In this document: positions 24,025-34,268 of the stretch, one piece after another
Numbering within the stretch: position 1 is the stretch's first letter
Layout: the number at the start of each line of letters is the position of its first letter
Assembly (NCBI GenBank): GCA_029224185.1
Contig: CM055211.1
Coordinates: forward strand, 2,002,146 to 2,066,145
Direction of reading: 5' to 3'
Origin: Karalla daura
Taxonomy: Eukaryota > Chordata > Actinopteri > Chaetodontiformes > Leiognathidae
DNA: 64,000 nt
Notes under the pieces: model-generated
The model's database searches: none
What the model was told of the DNA's origin: nothing
Seen by the model: the letters and a program-made list of their open reading frames with translations, nothing else
Made by a program: the position numbers and the translations under genes

Positions 24025-25880
24025 ACAATCCAGCTGGTCGTTCGGCTCACAGCTGGGTGCCCGGGCTTCGGTGGGAGCTCGTCTATGGTTGTAATATGGA
24101 CGAGAGAGAGGGGGGAGGAGGGGGGAGTTGTGGGGGGAGGGGCGGGCTGTCAGACTGTTTATGGTCTGTTTGGGTGAGAACCATCACATCGTGACAGCGT
24201 GTGAGGGCTTAACCCATAGATCCGACATCGGTATGACCTATATTTATACGCGCAGCCCCGCACGCAGGCCGCGGCTGTGGGGCAGACGTGGTAAGCTGGT
24301 TAAATGTGGCCGGCCGTGACATGTTGTACGTCTGGGCGGCCCGCGTGACTTGTGATCGGTTTGCCCTCATCTCCTCGCCTCGTTCTTAGACCAAAGGGCC
24401 GCCTCGAGCGGGGCTCATCATTCTTCGGTGCGGATGAACGCGGCAGGATTCAGACGCCTCGTTTGCGTTTTGTCGCGTCCTCGAGGAGCCCATATAAACG
24501 TCGTGACCGTGACCTCCTGGCCCCCCCCCCTCGCTTTCCTGCGGCCTCGCAGGCTCATTTAACTTGTCAGGACGCCACCGAGCCCGTTAGAATTAGGTCA
24601 AGATGTGCGACTGCAGAGGATCACCTGGCGGAGGAGGGTGTGGGGGGGGGGGTAATAGGCAGGGGAAGGCCCTCGAAGGACTGGATATCGATCTAAATGA
24701 CCTTGTTAAGGGAGTAGGTGCTTTTTCATGCATTTCCAAACCTGCAAATCATTCATCTTTCTGGAACCGCCGTAATGGCCCTTATTTGCACGGCCCCGTT
24801 TGTATGCTTTTCCCCGAGGGGGATGCTTAAATTCAAACAGGCATACATTTCGCTCCTCATACGTCACTATGCAGCAGAATCCTCTGCGTACTTTGACTCA
24901 GATTCAGCTTTTTTTTTTTTCTCTTTTTTTCCTGTTTCGTTTTTGGATCCCAGATGTCTGTTCTCTCCTCCGTGTCGGTATACGTGCCAGGACGAGTTGA
25001 GCTGCGATATATATTTATATATTTAGAAATATATATGGCTCTTTTCAGCCGTTGCCACGGCGACACGATGCTGGGGAGATGCAGAAAAGGCAGATGAAGG
25101 CGCCGATCGAGAGGCGCGCCGACCGCTGCCTCTATTAAAAATAATGAATTAAACCTCGTTAACGGGCCCGCACTCTTTACATGCCACGAGACGGGAGGGG
25201 AACCTATGAGAGCCGCGAGCTGTCGATTCTAAAGCGCCCGGGCCTGCGTGGCGGCGACAAATGTGCTTTTCGTGCGGACGATCAATCTGCATCTGTCCTT
25301 CCGAGAGGCTCCCTCCAAATGAGATCCACCGCCAGGCACGGCCGAGGAGGGGATCGAAGCCTTTCACTACGACTCGAATCTGTCCGCGTCACTTCGGATG
25401 GGAGTGGGACGGGGGGGGGGGGGGCTCATTGCTCATTACCCCAACATCTCCCAGGCTCATGAGGACTGATGAGAGCGAGCCGGACAGCCGCACTCAAACA
25501 CACACACACACGCCATTTGGCCGGCCGTTTCTGTGTATCCATCTATCTATCTACCTGACCCCTGTGTGTGTTTAGTCTGTGCCCGGCGCAGATGCATCCA
25601 ACTGTCTTACGTGATTAGATTACGCACGGAACGGGTGTGGAGCCATTACGGCGGTGAATTCATTAGGAGCGGCCTGATGTATGCGCGCGTCGAGAGCAGG
25701 CAGCAAGAAAAAAAAAAAAAGAGAGAAAGAAAAAAGGAAAGCACGGAGGTGTTGGAGACAGGACTCAGGCCTCGGCACAGCTCTGGAGTCCATTCGAGAG
25801 GGCGTTCCCAGAGCAGAGGGAGCCATCTGATACTCAGTCTCACCTGATTTCCCTCTCTCTCCCCCTCTCCCTCTCCTTCT

Positions 25881-25915
25881 GTGTGTGTGTGTGTGTGTGT
25901 GTGCGTGTGTGTGTG
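25881..25915. repeat. (GT)n microsatellite
   Basis: GT repeat with one GC interruption. Confidence 0.96.
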
Positions 25916-27045
25916 ACAACTCCATTTACACTGCTCGCTCAGTTCATCCCTCATTGTCACACAAAATGTCAAACTTAGTTTAGGATGAACGCTCTTTCCC
26001 ACATCCCCCCCCCCCCCACCCCCCGCTCTCATTTACAGTACGTGCCTCCGCCTCCTCCTCTGCACCTGCTCTGTCTCCGGATAGATTTATATCCGTGTCT
26101 TTTTTTCTTCTTTTTTTTTACTGACCACTGTGCGCTCTGAGAGCTGGACCTGGACCCGTGGAAGAGGCTGCGGGCGAAACAGAAACCGTGGCTTATCTTG
26201 TTTGTGCAGCAGCCACTGTGGAAGGTTTTTTTTTTTACCCAGAGACAGGTTTCCATTGCGGAGTCACATCCAGAGCAAACAGCATCTCTCATGCATGTGC
26301 TGCCTCCTCCAGGGCCTGCAGATCCCCCGCTCCACCCCACCCCGCCCCCATTCACCCCGCACTCAGTATTCCTGAGTGCTGCTCACAGCATCTACGGGAC
26401 ACGCGCTCCATCATTAGAACACCTTGAGCCCGAGTCCTCCAGGGTTGCCTTTAAACGCGGACGCCTGATGCCGATTTCCAGCTGTCACGCGTGGTTTTGC
26501 GTCGCGCGGTGACACGCTCCTTTCTCCGCGTTTCATTTTAAAGGCGAGTGGAGGAGAGGAAGAGAAAAAAGAAACCCTCTCATCTCAGTGAGCATCTCTG
26601 AAGCACAACCCAACTTTTATCTATTTATAGCCTGACATTTTCAGACTCGTTTGCTATTTGCAAGTCAGAGCTTTTACCGCGCACCGAGCTTATGGATTTC
26701 CTGATACGCCGAGGCGACCCCCCCCTCCCCTGGAGGCCGCGCTTTATCACGAGAAGCAAAACACTGACATGAACTCCCTTTGAATACGCCGGTATAGAGG
26801 CAGAGGGGAGAGCAACTGTTGCCGGGTGGGTATGGAGCACAGCCTCCTCCGTCGATTCCTGCTGATTTTCGACTGTGGACAACCTGAGGCGGCAGCTCTG
26901 CCGACCTCAGCCCGCTGGTCAGTGGGAGGCAACAAACAGGTGATTGTTTCAAAATAAAAGCCCCCACCCACCCAGCCCCCCGCCCCCTCTCCCGAGCCAC
27001 ATTTGCATTTGTTTGAGCGGGGGGGGGGGGGGATCACCTCATCCT

Positions 27046-27150
27046 AACAAATCGAATTTCTTGCTACTTGATTGTCTAATTACAGTGAATCATTAGCATT
27101 TAAATAGGCCGCCAGGATATCTGCTGGCTAGCCCCGTCATCCCTCAGAAG
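27046..27150. promoter_or_regulatory. Candidate homeodomain-site cluster, intron 2
   Basis: Contains GTCTAATTAC, GAATCATTAGCATTTAAAT and neighbouring AT-rich words within about 60 nt, lying between G-rich repeats. TAATTA and ATTA are homeodomain core sites. Function is inferred. Confidence 0.22.
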
Positions 27151-27590
27151 ATAAAGAAGCCGGGTCGGACATGTTGGCGTCTTTCCAGGGTTTACGGCGA
27201 GGGCAGATGGATGCGGGCCGTCCGGGGGTAACTCGAAGGAACGAACGGTGCTTTACGTAACCGTAACCCCAGCAACTGCTGCCGTCTAATGACATCCTCG
27301 GCTCCGAGCGGTTGCTACAAGGCCTGTCTATACCGTTTCATAGTTTGCTCTCCTCCAAAAAAAACACGGATACAAGACAAAATCTATGCCTTTGAGAGTC
27401 AGAGCGAAGGTGTGTGTTTTGAGCAGAGGGAGGACGATGATGCACCGGGGGGAATCGATACAGTACCAACAAGCCCAAACTGGGGAAGTTGTGTTGTTTG
27501 CTTGTGTTCTATGCTCGATGGCATATCAGCTTTTTTTTGCTTTCAGGCTATTACAAGCATGTGGAATTCATTTGTCTTCGTCTGTCTGCT

Positions 27591-27591
<1 letters not shown>

Positions 27592-27632
<41 letters not shown>
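27592..27632. repeat. (CA)n microsatellite
   Basis: Uninterrupted CA repeat of about 41 nt in intron 2. Confidence 0.97.
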
Positions 27633-27636
<4 letters not shown>

Positions 27637-30600
27637 GCATCTCTTACACACACTACATTATGCATAATGACTCACTATCCTCTTCTCCCTTTCACACACG
27701 CACACAGACACAGGTTTGTTCTTTCCACTGGCTCGCAAATGGAAACAAAGACCGAAATGCATAAATATGTGGGATGACGGTGGCACCTGCCGCCTCACTC
27801 TGCCCGTGAAGGAGCTGGATGGAGATGAGAGGAGCCGCTGCTCCGGGTTAACGACTAACGCGCTGCCTTCTCCAAGCACGTGAGGGGGGCCGCTGAGGAA
27901 AAAAAAAAACCCCGAACGACACAAAAGTCAAACTCGATAACGGCTCCTCGGCCCCGACTCCGTGAGATTGCTCTCGTAAACAGCTCAGCGTCTTAAATGT
28001 CAGACGCAGGGAGGGGTGGGGGGGTGAGGTGGGTGTGTGTGTGTGTGTGTGGGGGGGGTGATCTCCACCCTCGCTTTAATGACAGCTATCTCTGCTCGTG
28101 GAGGTCATCCAGATACGCGCGCCTCCGCCGCCGGAAGGCGGGAAGTGCGAATCACAGAGCGTTAAGAATGCGCCGGAAGATTGTGCTGACGAGCAGAATC
28201 TCCTTCACGGGGGCCTGGGAAGGACAGGTTTATGCAGACCCCGGGTCACGGGATTAAAGCGGAGGAGATTTGGCTCACAGAAACCCCCCCCGCACACACC
28301 ACCTCCCGTGGTCCCACGCCAGGAGCGCAATCGCTTTGCTGCAATGACATTTCCCCTGGAATTCCAATACAGGAGGAGGAGGAGATATGAGCTGAGAGCC
28401 GAGAGTGTCGGATGGAGGCAGGGGCAGAAGAAGCGACACCGACTCCTTCATATATCCCTGCTTTGTTTATAAAACAGCTCAGAGTAAGATGCTTGGCCCC
28501 TTTCCTCGACTTTGTCCTCGAAAGACAAACCGTCACGCGTCTTGACGAGACAAACGTCCAAATGTTTGCGCAGACTGGAAGCCTTTGACAGGCAAGGAGA
28601 ACATCCGAGGATTTCGCCAGACCTTAAAACTACGAGACAGTGTTTGCAGTGGATCATAAGATTAGGAACGGAGCGGAGGGGAAAAAACAGAAGAGTGGAG
28701 AGACGGTCTCCGGGTCTGATTAGCCGCGCTGCCACATTCGCTTACTATGGAAAAAACGAAAATGAAGAGATTATAAGAGCAGTCTGGCTTATTGAAACAG
28801 GTGCATGACCTTCCCTGGAGAAGCTCTGAGTCAGGTGAGAGGAAAACACGGAGGTAATTAGAGGCGCTGCATCCAGAATGGTAATGAGCCCCCCCCCCCC
28901 TTCTGCAGGGTCCGACAGTCTGAAGCCCTCCAGCTCCTTTTATTCAAGTCTCCCGTGGGCCGGAGAGAGGAGGGAGGCCGCCATCGATTCAGCCTCTTCA
29001 ATGCACCGGTTTTGAAGATCAATGCAACATGAAGGTATTTGTGTCCTCATTAAAGCTGTTTGCTCTGCGGATCGATGCCGGCCGAACCCCCCACCCCCAC
29101 CCCCCCCCCCTCCAGCCTGCTCCGGCTTGACAGTACGCCAGCCCGTTGAGGCCATCAGACCCGTTATGGGCCAGCTTAAAGTCTGCTCCCCCCCTGCCCG
29201 AAGAGGCGACAGCGCGGAAACAATACTCCCAATATCGGAGTCTCGTTCCACTGCAAGCCTCCGCCGAGAAAGATGTACTCGAGTATCAGGAGTGAAAGGA
29301 CTCATTACTCATCCTGAAACCCCCGCTCCCCGAAGGACGGGAGGCATGTTTCATAGCCTTCAAAGAACATTTTTCTTGGGTTAATTAGTTCAACAAATAT
29401 CCCCCCCAAGCCTCCCGCGTCGCCTTATCTTTCGGGCTACAAAACACCGCCCGGTAACATTGGAGCTCGTTAATGTCTCCCGCACGCCGACGTTCCTTAA
29501 AAACACACCTCCGCACAACGTCAAGGGAAAGCCGCTCCTCTGGGTCGCCCTGGGAAAGTCTGCGGAAACGTTTTCAGGTGTCAACACGACACTTGGCGGC
29601 TCTGGCACCTGAAAACCGAATACCCCGGTACTAGAATCCAGAGAGAGACGATTCGTTTCAGTTCCGTGTGGACGAGTAAAAACGCAACATTTCAAAGTCC
29701 CAGTCGAGTCGAGAAAACTCTCTGGTGCGCATGCATTTTTAGCTGATCTCGAAATCACAGCTCCAACTACTGGCCTGGGGTGTGTTGCTACAGCCTCCCT
29801 GGCGTTTACAGAGACTGTATTCAAAACGTTCCCTCTGCACCTGGAACTACTTGATAACAGTGGCTTTCATGAAACCTTGCTTCCAATAAAAGGGTGGAAA
29901 TGTCCTCAACCGCGATCTACAGTTGTGCAAGACGTTGCTCTGCTTTTATTTTGGGGTCGTATTCAACTCACAAAAAAAACTGTCGACGACTGCAAGAACA
30001 CAGTCGGGCTCTCACCTCTGACCTGTTCAGGGCAGCCGAGCTCCTGACAGGGCTCCTAATGGAGACTTCACAGGCCGAGTCAGAGTTCACCAAAAAAACA
30101 ATATCAACCAGGCTACGGGTTACGCACCAGCTGCTCCTGAGGGTCACTGGAGCTTTAAACGCCGTGCTGAAGAAAAAAGAAAAGGAAAAAAGCTGACGTC
30201 TCCCCTTTGCCGATACCCCAAAGCATTTTTCTGCCGCTTTATCTTCCGACCTCCGACCCCTCACATCTGCGTCTCCATGGATACTATCATTTGTAACTGT
30301 TCTGTGAGCTGCTGTCTCGGCCTGATCCGCGGCACCTCGCTCCCTCCTGCCTTTTTTTTTTATACATATACCTGCCCAGGGAGGAATTACACGCCAGGCG
30401 CGCGCATATGAGTGCACTTTAAAAGGCCACGTCACCTTCGACGGATACGGAGCTGCTGTCATGTCACACATCGACATGTCAAAACAAATCACGTTTTGCT
30501 CTCACAGGGGGAAAGGGGGGGGGATTTCAACCTACTGTCAAGATCACAGGGACGCTTGGCCTCGCTCTCCCATGTTTCGCCGTATCTATATTTGGGATAG

Positions 30601-31019
30601 CATGAGAGGTTCTGTGAAGTCTCAAGGGATGACTTGCAAGTGAACGGGCAGACAATTCTGGAGAGCGTCCTCTGGGCATTATTCACAGACGCAAAAAGTA
30701 TTGTTTTGTCTTTGGGCCAACTTTTCTGCACTGCAGCAATTATCAAGTAATTCAACCTGATGGGGGGGGGGGGGAACAACGAAAAAGCAGAACTGCTGCA
30801 GAGTTGGGAGGGAAAATACTGCACCCCACGGGCTCAGCCCGAGCCCGCTCGATTGATTTTTATTTGACTAAACACAACTCAGTCACAGGCGCCCGGCTGT
30901 GGAGGGAGGCGCGGCCACAACCGGCAGGACACGCACGCGGGACATCCCGGGCGCTCCGTACGTTCTATAATGCCATTAAGTCTGATCTGTGCCGCCTCTG
31001 CGGCCCCTAAGTGTTATGC

Positions 31020-31240
31020 AAGGGGGCTTAACATCTGAATACATATGTCATTGTTAGAGGTCACAGAGTGAACTCTGCCTGAACCGGCCCGCGCTCCCTT
31101 TACCTCATCACAGCAATCCCAGCTGTCGTGCCAAGTCATGATCTGCGGTAGTGGCATACCGTATATACCCAGACGATCTCAACTCTGTGGTGCCTATTGT
31201 CACGCCTAATGCTATTATATTTGTTTTCTCCCGGCGATTA
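31020..31240. promoter_or_regulatory. Candidate conserved non-coding patch next to exon 2
   Basis: Unique sequence about 430 nt downstream of exon 2 in transcript order, without repeats or open coding signal. It includes CATATGTCATTGTTAGAGGTCA, written here as CATATGTCATTG plus TTAGAGGTCA, the latter containing an AGGTCA nuclear-receptor half-site. Inference only. Confidence 0.2.
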
Positions 31241-31671
31241 GACCAGACCGTCACTCTCTATATTCTTCTGTGTGGAGGGAGCTACATCTTTCCCGGGGTG
31301 CACAGCCCTGGCCGGCGTCCACACAGCGCCCGCATTGTTTCAAAGAGCCGGACTTCAGAGATGAGAGGAAACCTTTCGCAGCTGCTCTCTCCCTCCACCC
31401 CTCCACCACCCTCGGGGCTCGAAATGGGTGCACTCGGCGGATGTGCTGCTGCAAAAATGCTCCAGATAGAGCCGACTCGGGAACTAAAAATTACCCGCCC
31501 GCCGGTGCACCTCGCGCCTGGAAAAAGTCACCTTTTTCGCACATTTCCTCCCTCTCTCCCCGTCCGCTTCGGCTTTGCCTTCCCCACTGCAGGTGAGTCT
31601 GACTCATGCGAGGAGGGACGGAGATGTAGAGCTGCGCTCGTGTGTGCGTGCCTGTGTGTGTAAGGACTCAC

Positions 31672-31902
31672 CATCCTTGCGGTGGTAGGTGATCTCCACC
31701 TTGCGCTCCTCGGAGCCCAGCAGCGCCTGGGCCACCTGGGCCACGGCGTGCCGGTTGGTGAACTCGCCGTGCAGGAAGTCGCAGGTGCACGGCTTCTGCA
31801 TGACGTCCGGCCGGGAGAAGCCCGTCATCTCGCAGAAGCCGTCATTACAGTAGATGATAGCGCAGTTCTGCACCCGGGCATTGGCTATGATGAATTTCTT
31901 AT
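31672..31902 (-). CDS. kcnh7: kcnh7 exon 2: PAS domain, first part
   Basis: This 231-nt exon follows a CAG acceptor (31905-31903) and ends at donor GTGAGT. It completes Asn26, encodes residues 27-102 and gives the first base of Gly103. It starts KKFIIANARVQNCAIIYCND and includes Phe29, Tyr43, Cys64, Cys66 and His70 at the same numbers as in hERG. The stretch MTGFSRPDVMQKPCTCDF is typical of KCNH7, not of KCNH2 (LCGYSRAEVMQRP). After DFLHG the sequence EFTNRHAVAQ differs from the mammalian KCNH7 I recall (PETKRHDIAQ), a known variable loop. PAS packs against the C-terminal CNBH domain of the neighbouring subunit to regulate gating. Confidence 0.96.
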
Positions 31903-32677
31903 CTGTGGAGGAAGCAGAAGAGGGGTGGGGAGGATTATTAATTTGTTCCCGTCACTTAGACAACAGAGCAATTCACTGTATCAACGACACAGCAGATCAT
32001 ACATTGGAGTAATAACTATAAAGGATATGGACGTATGTAGGTGTGCGAAATGGGTTGTAATGTGATTATCCTCCATTATTTCCTCAAATAAACACGTTTT
32101 TATTAGTCTCAATGCACTTTCAGTGACTGGGGGAACCTCTATTGCCACATTTTGCTCGAAATACCCAGTTTTACCACATCTCAACATTTTTGCATGGCAC
32201 AACAGATGTTTTATTTAGCAGGCCTCCAGCAGCATTGTGGGCAGCAACGTTGCGCTGCAAAATAATCCCCCCCCCCAAAAAAAAAACTAAACACGACTGT
32301 AGGATTTTAATAAGGGCAATGAAGGTATTTTGGGGATATGATCTCAAAGTAATGAAATCCTTTAATCCGTTTTCCCTCCCCTCGTATGCAGCTTTTTGAA
32401 CTCGTGATTCCTCTGGAGCAGGAGAGGCTAGAAAACAAGCCGGGTGCGCGATAAGGTGGCAGGATAATTAACTTATAATGACTTTTCATGGTTTACAGAT
32501 TATTAAAATCGGGAGGGGAAACAATGGGAGAAGCACATTAGGTCTGCATCAGCGGCGGCAGCCGATGCTTGAGAGGATGCAGCAGGACAGACACAAAAGG
32601 CAGCATGCGAGCGAGGGGGGAAAGGGGGTGGGAGGCGGAGGAGGAGGTGGTGGTGGTGGTGGTGGGCAGCTACTCAC
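31903..32677 (-). other. kcnh7: kcnh7 intron 1
   Basis: This short intron (775 nt) has donor GTGAGT and acceptor CAG. Next to the donor on the coding strand it carries an ACC trinucleotide repeat (plus-strand GGT at about 32647-32664). The central part, 31970-32500, is AT-rich and unique. Confidence 0.93.
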
Positions 32678-32753
32678 TTTGTCCTTCGAATTTCCGGATA
32701 ATTACTCCCAAAAATGTGTTTTGTGGCGCAACATGCCCCCTCCGGACAGGCAT
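32678..32753 (-). CDS. kcnh7: kcnh7 exon 1: start codon and N-terminal cap
   Basis: The ATG is at 32753-32751 (read on the minus strand). It opens 25 codons beginning MPVRRGHVAPQNTF, the near-invariant ERG N-cap, ending at Gln25 plus one base, followed by donor GTGAGT at 32677-32672. The length of 76 nt is the size I recall for exon 1 in the ERG family. The cap contains the basic residues Arg4 and Arg5 that in hERG act with the PAS domain to slow deactivation. The start context has A at -3. It is too short to stand out as an open frame and was found by its peptide and donor. Third codon positions are G or C in only 11 of 25 codons, unlike the GC-rich later exons. Confidence 0.95.
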
Positions 32754-33250
32754 GGTTCCCCGCAGATGTCCGAGGAAGACGAAAAGCGTCAAGAGAGATC
32801 AGGGAGCAGAGGAGCAGAGAGCGAAGCCAGAGGGGCTCCCCGGGTTCCTTTGTCACCACTCAGTCATCCTGGGAAGAAAATCTCCCCCCACCCTCCATCC
32901 CTCCCTCCCCCGCGGCCCCCACTGTGTCTCCCTTATTTCAGCTGCGACGCGTCCGCGGCTGCTGAGCGCATCCCAGACGCGTCTCCGCGCTCGCCGCACT
33001 GAGAGGACAGGAGCGCTCCAGCATCGCACCGACGCTCCTCGAAAGCTGCGTGAGGCGGAGGAAGGAGAGGAGAGAAGAGATGAGAGGAGGAGGAGGAGGA
33101 AGAGAGGAGAGGGAGAGGAGGAGGAGAGGAGGTGGGGGGGGGGTCTATTGTTGTGAAAGGGAGGAGTGATGGTGTCCGAGGCCAATGGCAGAGAGGAGGA
33201 GGAGGCGCAGAGCGGAGAAACGCACATGGATGCGCAGACAAAAGAGAGAA
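32754..33250 (-). promoter_or_regulatory. kcnh7: Presumed kcnh7 5' UTR and CpG-rich promoter
   Basis: This sequence lies directly upstream of the start codon. It is dense in CpG, especially 32935-33050, and carries a pyrimidine tract on the coding strand (plus-strand GGA repeats about 33055-33135). I see no TATA box on the minus strand, which fits a CpG-island promoter with dispersed start sites. An inverted CCAAT word occurs at about 33181-33186. The transcription start cannot be placed from sequence alone. Confidence 0.5.
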
Positions 33251-33560
33251 AGTAATAGATTACTGTAGTTCTAACACGCATTTGCACGGAGAGTGAATAT
33301 TCTAGCTTAGCTTTCACATATTAGCCGACAGTTATGTATATAGGTGACAATAAAGGAGTTAATGTATCAATACATATAGAGCGATACGGTAGGTTAGACT
33401 ACTGTGTTTTTATACTACACCTGCGTTAAGAATAGTGGATATGTTAATCTTAGATCATTGATAATAATAACTGATAGTAATATACAGTGGTAGCTGGTAA
33501 CTAATTATAGTGGGGCATTGCATAACAACATAAGCAACTGAAGCCCGAACTAGATCTACG
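33250..33560. other. AT-rich, CpG-poor patch upstream of the promoter
   Basis: Composition changes abruptly from the CpG-rich promoter to an AT-rich, non-repetitive stretch with TAATA, ATACATAT and TGATAATAATAACTG words. No open frame of note. It may be an old interspersed repeat or an upstream element; neither can be shown. Confidence 0.5.
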
Positions 33561-34218
33561 TTTATAGCAATGACCCACACTACCAGGAGCGTATGAGCGG
33601 CGAAAAGAGACCTCTCTGTCCTCTCTCGTTCTGCACAGTCAGCATCTTGAATCTTGAATCTTGACTCTAACCTTGGCGAGGATGCGGAGCGGTATTCATC
33701 CTTAAGAGTATGGTCTCTGCTAAACCGCAGAGGACGGGCAGACCCGAAAGAAACAGAAACTGAAATCGACCGCGTTTGACCTGGATGACTGATTGCTCTT
33801 TGCACACCTGCTGCGGCGGGGCGCTGACGTCACGGCAGGTAACACAGGTGCGTGCAGCCTGAGGTCCATTAATAATACATAATATAATCCAGATTATACG
33901 GGTCCGTCACGGCGTATACCGCGCACCAGGCTATCTCAAGCGCCCATCTGAGGTGCTCTAATGGCTCCGTATTGTCAAATGCGTCATGTCGTTGTTTGAT
34001 GAGTGCGATGTCAACACGACAGCTTGACCTTTGGACTCTTATTTTGAAAAATTAGAGTTCGGACGGCGTCAGGTGACCTGCACTGTGTGCGAGGTTGAAA
34101 CGTTTTAATACTCCCTTGTCCCTTCCCCTCAATTTATTCCCCCACGTTCTACTTTCTTCTCAGATTCAATTTATCTCCCTCCCTGTGTCTCTTTCAGTGT
34201 CTCTCACCCACACACAAA

Positions 34219-34268
<50 letters not shown>

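Larger units (their letters stand above)
13517..31671 (-). other. kcnh7: kcnh7 intron 2 (between exons 2 and 3)
   Basis: This is the largest intron (18.2 kb), splitting the PAS domain coding sequence. It is a mosaic of microsatellites, including the 67-base G tract at 18495-18561, a possible MITE (16043-16537), and unique TAAT-rich patches. I examined the open frames on both strands and recognised no nested gene; the long ones translate simple repeats. Confidence 0.9.
1..32753 (-). other. kcnh7: kcnh7 gene body, 5' half (partial gene, runs off left edge)
   Basis: Six coding exons on the minus strand join into one frame of 1,523 nt (507 complete codons plus 2 nt). Every intron has AG/GT ends. 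The junction phases are 1,1,1,1,0 and match on both sides of each intron. The product is the N-terminal half of an ERG-type K+ channel: cap (1-25), PAS (about 26-135), N-linker (about 136-405), S1 (about 425-448) and S2 (about 470-490). ERG channels are tetrameric plasma-membrane channels with slow deactivation controlled by the cap and PAS domain; ERG3 is mainly neuronal in mammals. Family and paralogue assignment is from recalled KCNH2/6/7 sequences, without a database search. Whether the species has one or two kcnh7 copies cannot be told from this window. Confidence 0.95.

Noticed and set aside
32674..32859. 61-codon minus-strand frame overlapping exon 1
   Set aside because: It is in a different frame from the conserved MPVRRGHVAPQNTF peptide, which fixes the true start at 32753.
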